From NCBI RefSeq assembly GCF_001277295.1, contig NZ_CP011456.1:1364001-1428000 (forward strand): DNA of 64,000 bases. The letters are read 5' to 3'. The notes below the pieces were generated by a model. The model searched no databases, was not told the origin of the DNA, and saw only the letters and a program-made list of their open reading frames with translations. Positions 52,754 through 61,788 of this stretch are shown one piece after another. The position numbers were made by a program, and so were the translations under genes. Numbering within the stretch: position 1 is the stretch's first letter; the number at the start of each line of letters is the position of its first letter. Source of the stretch: Anabaena sp. WA102 (GTDB taxonomy: Bacteria > Cyanobacteriota > Cyanobacteriia > Cyanobacteriales > Nostocaceae).

Positions 52754-53036
52754 AAGGATGTTTGAAAAGTATTATTCTGTGATTTTTAGCACAGTTATAC
52801 CCCACTTAACCCTCCCATTATGAACTACGGTGTACACACAAGTCGGAAATTTCCTGTTGGTTACCATAAAACCCCTCCCCGCTCTTCGAGAGGGGAACTG
52901 GATTTTCAATAGATTCTTTCTCGTTGTAGAAAACTCGCTTTGGGTAAGGATGTGTGTACACCGTAGCCTTGATAAGGGGGGATTAAGGGGGGTAATAAAT
53001 ATTTGGTACATCATCAGGGACTTTTAAAACACCCTC
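52754..53036. mobile_element. MITE family E, copy 3, also carrying a nested family-F element
   Basis: The ends aaggatgtttgaaaagt and acttttaaaacaccctc are inverted, as in the elements at 22032 and 22219. A family-F element (52824-52967) lies inside at the corresponding place. It fills the gap between the pentapeptide gene and the porin-like gene. Confidence 0.75.
52824..52967. mobile_element. Nested MITE family F, copy 2
   Basis: actacggtgtacacacaag and tgtgtgtacaccgtagc are the family-F ends. Flanking 9-mers cattatgaa and cttgataag agree only in part, so the target duplication has decayed, unlike the copy at 22288. The interior contains ccccgctcttcgagagggg, a short palindrome. Confidence 0.75.
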
Positions 53037-53109
53037 TGACAAGAATAAGATTTTCAGTAAACCTCTTACCTAAGTTATATTAAATTCAGAGTGTGTCAGG
53101 AGTAGGCTA

Positions 53110-53604
53110 ATGAAACGTTTTCAATATTGGCTTGGGATAATCGGAATCGGAACAGTTGTGAGTTTAGTGGTAAACTCTCAACCAGCACAGGCACAAGTAG
53201 CTTATGGCAGTTATGTTGGTATTGGTCCGACTGTGGGGTTGACAGATGGTACTCAATTGGGCGGAGTCCTGGCTTTTCGCTACAAATTACTAGAAACACC
53301 CATTTCTTTCCGCACTCAAGCTTTAATTGGTAGGGGAACAGCAGTAGTTCCGACTGTTTCCTATGACATCCCCCTCAACTGGCAAACTGATGCTTATTTA
53401 GGTGCTGGTTTAGTCTTAACTAGTGGTGATACGCCTTCCCCTGTTGGTAATAAAATTAGCTTTGCTCTGCAACCGGGAATTGACTATGTTATTCCTAATA
53501 GTAATACTGTGATTTTTGGTAATGCTATTATTGCCTTTGATGCCTACCGAAATACTGGTGGTACAGCTTTATCTTTACAAGGTGGAGTTGGGTTAAAATT
53601 TTAA
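53110..53604 (+). CDS. Small outer-membrane beta-barrel-like protein
   Basis: This 164-residue protein has a clear signal peptide (KRFQYWLGIIGIGTVVSLVV, cleavage near AQA). The rest is a series of alternating-residue strands rich in Gly and aromatic residues (YVGIGPTVGL, GGVLAFRYKLL, QALIGRGTAVVPTVSYDI, SLQGGVGLKF) ending in a terminal Phe. This is the pattern of a small outer-membrane barrel. The pore or binding function is unknown. Confidence 0.8.
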   Translation: MKRFQYWLGIIGIGTVVSLVVNSQPAQAQVAYGSYVGIGPTVGLTDGTQLGGVLAFRYKLLETPISFRTQALIGRGTAVVPTVSYDIPLNWQTDAYLGAGLVLTSGDTPSPVGNKISFALQPGIDYVIPNSNTVIFGNAIIAFDAYRNTGGTALSLQGGVGLKF

Positions 53605-53662
53605 TTCTTAATTGGTAAAAATTTTGTAACCTTTTGATTTTTAATGTTGAATTTTGGAAAAG

Positions 53663-54436
53663 ATGGTGCTAAACCGAGAGAAAATAGATTTTTACTTAAC
53701 AGACATAGAAACTCCTATAGGTAAGGTAATTAGTGTAGCTATTTCTCTGTTGGTTTTAGTATCATCAGGAATTTTCGTGGCGGAAACTTATGATCTTTCT
53801 CAAGAGGCTCGCTGGGAGTTAAGAGTATTAGATAATTGTGTATTAATAATTTTTGCTGGAGAATATTTACTGCGCTTATGGAGTACAAAAGATAGAATTA
53901 AATATATTCTGAGTTTTTATGCAATTATTGATTTAATCTCAATTTTGCCATCTTGTATAGGATTAGTAAATACTAGTTTTATCCGGCTATTACGTTGGTT
54001 TAGAATCTTGCGTTTGCTGAGATTTATTGATAAAAAGTTTCTAATTGGTAGTATCAGTAATCAAGATAGTGTAATTTTTGCGAGAATATTATTTACTTTA
54101 TTTGCGATAGTTTTTATTTTTTCTGGGTTAATTTATCAAGTTGAACATCCAGTTAATCCCCAGAATTTTGATACTTTTTTAGATGCTTTTTATTTCTCAG
54201 TTGTGACAATGACAACCGTGGGATTTGGTGATGTGATACCAATTTCTGAGTTAGGGCGCTTACTAACGGTATTGATGATTTTAACAGGCGTGGCTCTGAT
54301 TCCTTGGCAGATTGGTGACTTAATTAGACGATTGGTAAAAACGGCAAATCAAGTGGAAACTGTTTGTCAAGGGTGCGGTTTAGCTTTTCATGATGCAGAT
54401 GCCGAATTTTGTAAAAGGTGCGGTAAACAATTGTAG
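53663..54436 (+). CDS. Voltage-gated K+ channel-like ion transporter with zinc-ribbon tail
   Basis: This protein has six membrane helices (S1-S6), an Arg-rich S4 (IRLLRWFRILRLLRFID) and the K+ selectivity filter TTVGFGD, so it is a voltage-gated K+ channel-type subunit. The C-terminus adds a four-Cys zinc ribbon (CQGCG ... CKRCG) that is unusual for such channels and may be regulatory. ATG 53663 preceded by GGAAAAG is preferred over TTG 53654, which would add three residues. The pore residues are intact. Confidence 0.92.
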   Translation: MVLNREKIDFYLTDIETPIGKVISVAISLLVLVSSGIFVAETYDLSQEARWELRVLDNCVLIIFAGEYLLRLWSTKDRIKYILSFYAIIDLISILPSCIGLVNTSFIRLLRWFRILRLLRFIDKKFLIGSISNQDSVIFARILFTLFAIVFIFSGLIYQVEHPVNPQNFDTFLDAFYFSVVTMTTVGFGDVIPISELGRLLTVLMILTGVALIPWQIGDLIRRLVKTANQVETVCQGCGLAFHDADAEFCKRCGKQL

Positions 54437-54498
54437 TAGCTATTAGAACTACATGGGGGTAAAATCACAGTCAGTAGGGGCGCAGGGTCTGCGCCCAG

Positions 54499-55095
54499 TC
54501 AGGGTTTGGGCGAATTTTCTACAGCAGGGGATTCAAAATTCACGTCTTCATAGACATCTTCTATAGGACAGTGAAAATCTACACTGGCTAAATGCACATT
54601 TTCTCCCTGTCCATAACTATAAAATACCCATTGTCCCTCGGAATTACGACGGAAAATTTCTACATTTCTTCGCGTTTGACTTACTAATACATATTCTTGA
54701 AGTGATTCTAAGTGGCGATAATCAGCAAATTTATCACCTCTGTCAAATGCTTCTGTGGTGGGAGATAGGACTTCGATAATTAAACAGGGATAACGCAAAA
54801 AGTTATGAAAGGCTTTATCTTTTTGGTCACAACTGACTATGACATCGGGATAGTAATAAGTATTAATTGATTCAATGTGTGCTTTAGTATCGGCAATGTA
54901 GGCTTGACATCCACTACCACGTAGATGATTTCTCAGCATTGAAGCAATATTGAGCGTAATAACTACATGAGTATTACTAGCCCCTGCCATTGCGTAAACG
55001 TCTCCGTCTCTGTATTCATGCTTGATAGGGCTGGTTTCTTCCCCTTGGAGATATTCTGTGGGGGAAAGATAGTTATAGCTGGGAGTTGCAATCAT
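54499..55095 (-). CDS. Uma2 family (DUF820) putative endonuclease, third copy
   Basis: This 198-residue Uma2 protein begins SYNYLSPTEYLQGEET, HEYRDGDVYAMAG, and has the core TYYYPDVIVSCD (about residue 76), YPCLIIEVLSPTTEAFDRG (about 101) and the YRHLESLQEYVLVSQ helix-strand. The D and E residues of the nuclease-like site are present. A short taggggcgcagggtctgcgccc hairpin lies just beyond its stop. Confidence 0.92.
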   Translation of the reverse strand: MIATPSYNYLSPTEYLQGEETSPIKHEYRDGDVYAMAGASNTHVVITLNIASMLRNHLRGSGCQAYIADTKAHIESINTYYYPDVIVSCDQKDKAFHNFLRYPCLIIEVLSPTTEAFDRGDKFADYRHLESLQEYVLVSQTRRNVEIFRRNSEGQWVFYSYGQGENVHLASVDFHCPIEDVYEDVNFESPAVENSPKP

Positions 55096-55229
55096 AGAAG
55101 ATGACCTAATCTGATTTGTGTTTTATCTAAGTTCCTCGTTATCTAGTTTAGGCTAAAAAATGAATTTGACATCGGATTGAATATTATTAAATTGATTAAG
55201 GGCGCAGGCCCTGCGCCCCTACGGGTTCA

Positions 55230-57419
55230 TTAATTTGCTGGTAATTGTGGGTGTGTTGCTGAATATTTGCTGACTATGGCAGACACTTCTGGGTTATAAA
55301 GTCTGAGATAATTCCAGTAGTTGCCAAAAACTTGGCGGACGTAATTTCTTGTTTCGTCAAAAGGAATTTCTTCGACAAATTCATCGGGATCTTGTTTGGG
55401 TATGGTTTGTAGCCATTTGGCGACGTTGCCGGGTCCGGCATTATAACTAGCGATCGCTAACATGGAATTATTGCCATACTGTTGATGAGTATGATCTAAA
55501 TACCAAGTCCCCAACATAATATTATCGTTAGGATTTTCTAGGTTGAGTTTTTTGAAATCTAACCCGATTTGTGGGGCTATCCATGCCCCTGTACTGGGCA
55601 TAACTTGCATTAAACCTGTTGCACCGACGGGGGATTTAATTTTGGATTGAAAGCGGGATTCTTGCCGCATTAAAGCTGTAACTAACAGAGGATTAAGTTG
55701 ACGGGAAGTAGACCATTTTTCAATTTCTTGAAAATAAGGAAAAGGATAACGGGCTTGCCAGTAGATGGGTTGTTGACTTAAAGCTGCATATTCGGCTTTT
55801 TCAGTGGGGGTTTCTCGGTCTTCCAATTTAGCGATTTTGTCAATACCAATGAGATATTCACCCTTAGTTAATCTCATCAACCCTTCGGTAAACTGTTCAG
55901 CAACACTAGGCTGTTTTTTATTTTTAAATTCTGTTTCCCATTGCCACCAAGCATCACGATCTTGTCCTAGTAAATACAATTCATGGAAAGTCTGAGAACC
56001 GGCGGGAGGAACAGGACGTTGGGGGGGAATAATTGCCGGATTCATCACGCGCAAAGTATTAAAATTCCCCACATTTAAACCCAAAATACTGGCAGAACGC
56101 CAGGCATAATAAGATTGAGGAAATTCACTAATTACAGATTTATAAGCAGTAATAGCTTCCTGTTGTTTGCCTAGTATTGTTGCCCATTTGCCCACCCAAA
56201 ATCCGGCTCTAGGAGCTAAAATGCTAGTTTTGTTATTAATAGTAATTGGTTGCGCCCATTGCCATGCTCCTAAATAATCATTGTTTTTGGCTTTATTTTG
56301 GGCGATTTTCCAGCGAAATTCTGCGGCTTCATCGGTGCTGCTATATTTTCCTAGCAATAATTTCTCTGTCGTATTAGCTGATTTATTATCTTTGAGAGAT
56401 TCTAAAAGTTTGGCTTTTTTAACTAATGCTGGAGGTGCTTGATCGGGAAAATTACTAATTATTTGGTCAAGATAGATAATGGCATCTTTACCTTTAGCAA
56501 TATCGGCTAATCTTGATAGGGCGGTTGCTGTTTCTTTGGCGGTGGGAAATTTTTGTAATAGTTGTTTATAAACTACAATGGCTTGATCTTGCTCTTTATT
56601 TAATTGTAATCCTCTGGCGATACGATAGAGGCTAATGGCTGTTTTTGGGGCTTGAATGTAAGCATTTTTAGCTTTGGTAAACTCATTGTTATCCCAGTAG
56701 ACTGAACCGATGAGTTCCCAATCTGTGGGTTTGAGTTGTGGCTGTTTTACCAATTGATCTAATACGCCCACAATCCCCGGCTCGTCTGCGGCGTATTGAG
56801 CCAAGATTAATTGTAATTTGGGTTGATTTGGATTATCGTTTAACCGTTTGCGGATAATTTCCCAGGTGAGGGGATGGGAGGGAAATTGAGCGATCGCTTG
56901 ATCTGATAATTTTGGTTGGGCGATCGCATATATAGCCTTGACTACGGCTGCTTCTTTGCCATATTCTTTTACCACCTTGCGGCGCAAATCGGAAGCTTGC
57001 TTATCTGCACCTAAAATATCATGAGCCTGGGCTTGTTTAAGTAAAATATAAGGTGCTAATACAGGATAATCTTTTTCCAGTCCTGTCAATAGACTCAGGG
57101 CTTTTTTGCCTTGGGAAGTTTCTACATAATCACAAGAGAGTAGATAACGGGCGCGTTCCCGATCTGGGGAACTGCCTTTTTCAGCAATTTCCGTGAGTTT
57201 TGTTAATCTTTCTGGTACAGATTGAGACAATAGCGAAAAGACAACTGACTTAACTTTTGCAGCCTCAGATAGTTTTTCCGGCTTACGCTGACCCAAGTTC
57301 AACCATTGACTGACGGTTTTGCTGGCTTGGGGGGCTGATACCATTGCCCCGGCTAAAAAGGCACATAGTCCAGCACCAGCAAGTAGATAAATTTGTGTTT
57401 TCTGTAGTTTTTTCAACAT
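55230..57419 (-). CDS. slt: Lytic transglycosylase Slt with TPR-like array
   Basis: This 729-residue periplasmic lytic transglycosylase cleaves the MurNAc-GlcNAc bond of peptidoglycan to give 1,6-anhydro products. It has an N-terminal hydrophobic leader (YLLAGAGLCAFLAGAMVS), then about 500 residues of TPR-like helical repeats, and a C-terminal SLT domain with the catalytic Glu in ALMRQESRFQ, then GATGLMQVMPSTG and ASYNAGPGNV. The whole domain is intact. It is transcribed alone on the minus strand. Confidence 0.93.
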   Translation of the reverse strand: MLKKLQKTQIYLLAGAGLCAFLAGAMVSAPQASKTVSQWLNLGQRKPEKLSEAAKVKSVVFSLLSQSVPERLTKLTEIAEKGSSPDRERARYLLSCDYVETSQGKKALSLLTGLEKDYPVLAPYILLKQAQAHDILGADKQASDLRRKVVKEYGKEAAVVKAIYAIAQPKLSDQAIAQFPSHPLTWEIIRKRLNDNPNQPKLQLILAQYAADEPGIVGVLDQLVKQPQLKPTDWELIGSVYWDNNEFTKAKNAYIQAPKTAISLYRIARGLQLNKEQDQAIVVYKQLLQKFPTAKETATALSRLADIAKGKDAIIYLDQIISNFPDQAPPALVKKAKLLESLKDNKSANTTEKLLLGKYSSTDEAAEFRWKIAQNKAKNNDYLGAWQWAQPITINNKTSILAPRAGFWVGKWATILGKQQEAITAYKSVISEFPQSYYAWRSASILGLNVGNFNTLRVMNPAIIPPQRPVPPAGSQTFHELYLLGQDRDAWWQWETEFKNKKQPSVAEQFTEGLMRLTKGEYLIGIDKIAKLEDRETPTEKAEYAALSQQPIYWQARYPFPYFQEIEKWSTSRQLNPLLVTALMRQESRFQSKIKSPVGATGLMQVMPSTGAWIAPQIGLDFKKLNLENPNDNIMLGTWYLDHTHQQYGNNSMLAIASYNAGPGNVAKWLQTIPKQDPDEFVEEIPFDETRNYVRQVFGNYWNYLRLYNPEVSAIVSKYSATHPQLPAN

Positions 57420-58103
57420 TGATACTCGCTGTTTGCCTAGCGTCTCACGGAGAAAGTTGACGATTAGATGAATATTTTGGCAACTTTATCATTAGGGTAA
57501 CACCCCTCACCAAGTTTTACGCCTATGATGCCAGACTTTCCGCCAGTTTATACAAATGTAATCTCTCTTTAATTTTGTGGTGACAGATTGTAGGGTTGGG
57601 GTCTCCCCGCCCTCATTGGTGTCAACTTAACGTAAAACCCATAGCCCACCTGGGAATGATAGCGTAGCGTGGCGTTAGCCATATTCCCAGTCTCATAGCA
57701 AAAGTCATCTGAAGATGACTAAAAATCCCCAGTTTAAGTAATTGGACAAAAATATTTACAGTCATTGCGAGCGAAGGGAAGCAATCACAACCCTGGCGAT
57801 TGCTTGATTTCACTTCGTTCCATATGGCTAACGCTACGCAACGCTAACGCAATGACATTGTGTAATTAATTCTGTCTCACTACTTACTTTAGCCCTGTTC
57901 TGTCAGATTTGGAAAATACAATACCTGAAAGGTTTACGGGGCTTTGGTTTTGACGTTTTATGCAACAATTTTATTTTTTGATACATAAAAAACCGCCAAA
58001 CCTTGATGAAATAAGAGTTACAAAAGATGGATTCGATTATTGTTTTCCGAGAGTGACAAAACAGGGCTAAGTTGACACCAATGCCCCGCCCTCAATTGTC
58101 TTG
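57420..58103. other. Intergenic region of nested inverted-repeat remnants
   Basis: No gene is supported. The region contains ggcgttagcc-type short repeats, an outer inverted repeat attggtgtcaactta / taagttgacaccaat (57615-57629 and 58068-58082) and an inner one listed separately. These look like insertion-sequence ends without a transposase. Confidence 0.65.
57889..58070. mobile_element. Inverted-repeat element, ttagccctgttctgtca ends
   Basis: ttagccctgttctgtca (57889) and tgacaaaacagggctaa (58070) are inverted with one mismatch; the ttggcggttttttatg-type inner part has no reading frame. It probably derives from an IS whose transposase is lost. Confidence 0.6.
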
Positions 58104-59618
58104 CTAATTTTGACTTTGAATTTGCCTAACTACCGTTAAAGCTGAATAACTAACGCCCGCAGTCCCTTCTCCAGGATGAGTAGAATCACCAACCAACCAC
58201 AAATTACGAATAGGTGTTCGATTAGCAAAACCAAAGGGTCCAAAGGTGGGAATTCTTTGACCAATACCACCAACAATACCTGATTCTCTACCTGTATAAT
58301 GAGCGAAGGTACGAGGTGTGGCAGCTTCTACATGAATAATAGTTTCTGGTTTCAAATAGAAATATTCAGAAAGTTTGGATATCGCATCTTGAGTAAATTT
58401 TTGTTTTAACTCTTCATAATTTTGAGTTTCCCACCAGGGGATAAAATCAACAAAAGAAGAAGCGATAATGGTGGCTTTTCCTAATGGTGCGCGACCATCT
58501 CCTTCATGACTCACAGATACAAATAAGGAATTATTTTCGCCAATAGGTTTATTTACATCATATAGAAATTGTAAATGTGGTGGACAATTAGGAGGAATTG
58601 CACTTTTATCTACACCCAAATAAATCACATAAGCACCGGAAGCTGGTGGGAGTTTTTCAACCCTTTGTTTATATCCAGAAGGGGCATTTTCTCCTAATAA
58701 TTGAACCAAGTTTTGAACGGTGACGTTAGCAACTATATGATCTGCTGATTCTGTCCAAGTTTTCCCGGTTTTCTGATTTTTAATGATGACGGCGTTGGCT
58801 TGGTTATGGACAACTTGGATTTTTTCAACATTGTGACGCATTAATAGCTTACCACCATCTCGTTCTAAAGATTCTACCAAGCGATCGCTCAAAACTTGCA
58901 TACTCCCTTGCAGATGAAATAACCCTTGGGGTAATTGGGATACACTCAAAGCTGTAGCTGCATAAAGTAAAGCCGTTTCTTCCGCACTAACTTGAGAATA
59001 TAATTTCAGTTGTAAATCTAAAAATGTCCGCAGTCTTTGGTCATTTCCTAACCCACATAATCGTAAAGCATCCCCCACAGTGAATAAAGTAAAAGGTGCA
59101 GTAATAAATGTCCTCGGACGGACAGCTTTAATTAATTGTCCTAAGTCCCATAAATTCCGGGGTGGTAAAACCGGATCACGTCCTTGAAATTCCCAACTAG
59201 CATTAAATAAAGTGGTTAATAATTGCCAAAAAGGTTCACTTCCGGGAAACTGTTTTTGACGTTCTGCTTGCCATTTTTGAGAATCACGCCAAACATTAAT
59301 GGGTGTAGATTCTCCCGGAAGAAATACAGCACAAGCTGGGTCGCAATGTGTCGCAGCGGGTAATTCTATATTTAATTCTGAGAAAATGCGGTGATGAATT
59401 CCCCCAGGTTCTAAACCCGCTACTTGGGTCGCACCAACATCAAAAGTAAATCCTTGACGTTTGAAGGTGGAAGCGCAACCACCAGGAACAATTGCTTGGT
59501 CAAGAATTAGGACATTATAACCTCTATGTGCTAATAATGCTCCGGCTGTAAGTCCACCTATACCCGCACCAATGACGATAACGCGGGATTGATTTTTTGG
59601 ATCAGTAAGATTTGACAT
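58104..59618 (-). CDS. crtD: Carotenoid C-3',4' desaturase CrtD
   Basis: This 504-residue FAD-dependent carotenoid desaturase has the dinucleotide-binding VIVIGAGIGGLTAGALLAHRG at residues 13-33 and PGGCASTFKRQGFTFDVGAT. The C-terminal FAD-closing motif NLWLVGDSTHPGEGTAGV is typical of the CrtI/CrtD group. Cyanobacterial CrtD inserts the 3',4' double bond of myxol glycosides. It is transcribed divergently from the ATPase gene at 59821. CrtO/CrtD relatives are similar, so the exact desaturation is moderately sure. Confidence 0.85.
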   Translation of the reverse strand: MSNLTDPKNQSRVIVIGAGIGGLTAGALLAHRGYNVLILDQAIVPGGCASTFKRQGFTFDVGATQVAGLEPGGIHHRIFSELNIELPAATHCDPACAVFLPGESTPINVWRDSQKWQAERQKQFPGSEPFWQLLTTLFNASWEFQGRDPVLPPRNLWDLGQLIKAVRPRTFITAPFTLFTVGDALRLCGLGNDQRLRTFLDLQLKLYSQVSAEETALLYAATALSVSQLPQGLFHLQGSMQVLSDRLVESLERDGGKLLMRHNVEKIQVVHNQANAVIIKNQKTGKTWTESADHIVANVTVQNLVQLLGENAPSGYKQRVEKLPPASGAYVIYLGVDKSAIPPNCPPHLQFLYDVNKPIGENNSLFVSVSHEGDGRAPLGKATIIASSFVDFIPWWETQNYEELKQKFTQDAISKLSEYFYLKPETIIHVEAATPRTFAHYTGRESGIVGGIGQRIPTFGPFGFANRTPIRNLWLVGDSTHPGEGTAGVSYSALTVVRQIQSQN

Positions 59619-59820
59619 TGATGATTAACTTCAATTTCAGAGTAATTAATGAGATATGATCTAATCAAACAATCATCATTATTCACATCTAATATATCAG
59701 ATTTATTCACGATAAAATAAATGGTAGATGACTCTATTTACATTATCAATATGGTATGTTATGTATTGACAGCTTTCAGAAAAATAATCTATGGTATACA
59801 GCTTGAGCTAAAATAAGCCT

Positions 59821-60996
59821 ATGAGCAATTTAGAAAACGTCACAATTCATCAATTTAGAGGACTTCGAGACTTAGAACTAAAGGATCTTGGACGGATTAA
59901 CCTGCTTGTTGGTATTAACAACTCAGGTAAAACCAGTGTACTAGAAGCATTATCTGTCTACTGTCATCCATTAGATATTAAAGTATGGCTCAGTACAGCA
60001 AGTCAACGAGAGCAGGATATTAGAGTATCCCGTACTCAGTCAATTGATGCACTAAGATGGTTATTCACACATAATTCTGCGTCTACCGTAGAACTTTATA
60101 AACCCATTATTCTTATTTCTAGCACTGGTTTATTCTCTGTAAACAAGTTAATAGCAAGCTATGAAGAAATGGAGGAAATATGGTTATCTGAAGAAAGTAA
60201 GACTAAAAATCCTATTGAAAATGAAGATAGCCCAAGAATTAGGAAAGGAATTGATTTAAAAATAGAGGTATTTGCAAATGTATTTCCAGATGGTTATCAG
60301 TTAAATTTACTTGGTGCATCACCTATAAGTTTATTTGGTGAATCACCTGCGTTTACTGAAAATTTTTTGCTATGGGAGGATGAACGTTTTTATAGATTAC
60401 CTAGAACGAGAGAACCTAGCTTATGCTTAAATACTTCTATAGTTACACCATCATCTCATCGTTCAGAAATCGGACAATTTCGATTACTTTCAGAAGCTAG
60501 ATTTCAAAATTTTAAATCTGATGTAGTGAAATTATTACAACAGATGGATAAAAATATTTCTGACATAGAAATTTTGTTATCTCCAGAATCTATAAGTTCT
60601 CGATTTAATATATATATTCAACATGAAAGACTGGGACTTGCACCAGTTAGCACTTTTGGTGATGGTATTCGTCGCTTATTACATATAGCTCTTAAACTTG
60701 CCAGCGTCAAAGGTGGTATTCTTTTAATTGATGAATTAGAGTCAACAATTCATACAGAAGCCTTACAAAATTCTTTTCGATGGTTAGTTAAGTGGTGTAC
60801 AGAAATGGATATTCAACTATTTGCAACTACTCATAGTCTTGAAGCTGTTGATACTTTATTAGAAGTTACTGAATCAGATTCAGATTTAGTGCTTTATCGC
60901 TTAGAACCCAAGGAAGGAAAAACAAAAGTAGTTAGACATGATGGACATAGATTAAGACGATTAAGAGAAGAATTAGGTCAGGAGGTGCGTTGGTGA
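59821..60996 (+). CDS. AAA ATPase, OLD/ABC-like (ATPase of a two-gene module)
   Basis: This 391-residue protein is an SMC/ABC-type ATPase of the AAA_15/21 group: FRGLRDLELKDLGRINLLVG leads into Walker A GINNSGKTSVLEAL (residues 31-44), a long insert follows, then STFGDGIRRLLHIAL (signature-like), ILLIDELESTIH (Walker B) and ATTHS (switch His, about 339). The next gene overlaps its stop by 4 bases (GTGA) and encodes a TOPRIM-like protein, so together they have the parts of an OLD-family nuclease in two chains. Such pairs are frequent in anti-phage systems, which is the likely role by inference. Confidence 0.9.
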   Translation: MSNLENVTIHQFRGLRDLELKDLGRINLLVGINNSGKTSVLEALSVYCHPLDIKVWLSTASQREQDIRVSRTQSIDALRWLFTHNSASTVELYKPIILISSTGLFSVNKLIASYEEMEEIWLSEESKTKNPIENEDSPRIRKGIDLKIEVFANVFPDGYQLNLLGASPISLFGESPAFTENFLLWEDERFYRLPRTREPSLCLNTSIVTPSSHRSEIGQFRLLSEARFQNFKSDVVKLLQQMDKNISDIEILLSPESISSRFNIYIQHERLGLAPVSTFGDGIRRLLHIALKLASVKGGILLIDELESTIHTEALQNSFRWLVKWCTEMDIQLFATTHSLEAVDTLLEVTESDSDLVLYRLEPKEGKTKVVRHDGHRLRRLREELGQEVRW

Positions 60997-61772
60997 GTCG
61001 GAAATATGTTTTAATTGGTGTTGAGGGGAATCATGATCAGGCTTTTATATCTAAGATTTTATGTAAATTATTAGGCTTTTCTGAATTTAAGGGAGATGAA
61101 TCAAATCTAGATAGTTTTTGGCGGAAATTTATTCCTACTTATCCTAAAGGGGGAAATTTATATAAAAGACTTGATATGCCAACAATTTTGTATACGGAGA
61201 CGTTATCAATTGCTTTATATGCAGGTGAAGGAAGTAATTTAATTACTAATTTGAATGATAAATTATCTGATATTGATTATTCCACTCTTTTAGCGTTTGC
61301 AATTATAGCTGATGCTGATGACGATACACCTAACAAAGTTGTGGAAAAATATCATCATGGTTTTAAAGAATATTTCCCTAATTTTCCAACTATAGTTAAT
61401 CAAAGTGGTAATGTCATAGAAGGTTTACCAAGATTAGGAATTTACATATTACCAGATAATTCTCAACAAGGTGTATTAGATACTTTGATTTGTGATTGTG
61501 GAGATTTAGTTTATCCTGAATATATGCAAAGAGCAAGAGAATATATAAATAAATTTTCTGAAGAAGAGAAGAAGAAAAAGCCTTTAAGATGGAAACCTTT
61601 TGATCAAGAAAAGGCGATAATTGCTACAGTCGTCAGTGTTCTAAAACCTGGTAAAACTAATCAAACAAGTATTAGTGATAACAGTTGGATTAGTTCTGAA
61701 ACAGAAACTCAAATTCCAGCAGTTCAAAATTTAACTAAGTTTTTCAGGAATTTATTGAATTTAGAGTCTTGA
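60993..61772 (+). CDS. TOPRIM-like protein, DUF3226 type (nuclease partner)
   Basis: From GTG 60993 (GGAGG 7 bases upstream) this is a 259-residue protein. GVEGNHDQAFISKIL at the N-terminus supplies the TOPRIM Glu, and FAIIADADDDTPNKVVEKY the DxD motif; a LPDNSQQGVLDTLICD stretch follows, as in DUF3226 and OLD-type TOPRIM proteins. These residues bind Mg2+ for DNA or RNA cleavage. It overlaps the ATPase stop, indicating coupled translation. An alternative start at TTG 60990 leaves only 4 bases to the ribosome binding site. The exact target is unknown. Confidence 0.85.
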   Translation: MSRKYVLIGVEGNHDQAFISKILCKLLGFSEFKGDESNLDSFWRKFIPTYPKGGNLYKRLDMPTILYTETLSIALYAGEGSNLITNLNDKLSDIDYSTLLAFAIIADADDDTPNKVVEKYHHGFKEYFPNFPTIVNQSGNVIEGLPRLGIYILPDNSQQGVLDTLICDCGDLVYPEYMQRAREYINKFSEEEKKKKPLRWKPFDQEKAIIATVVSVLKPGKTNQTSISDNSWISSETETQIPAVQNLTKFFRNLLNLES

Positions 61773-61788
61773 ATAATACCCTATAATT

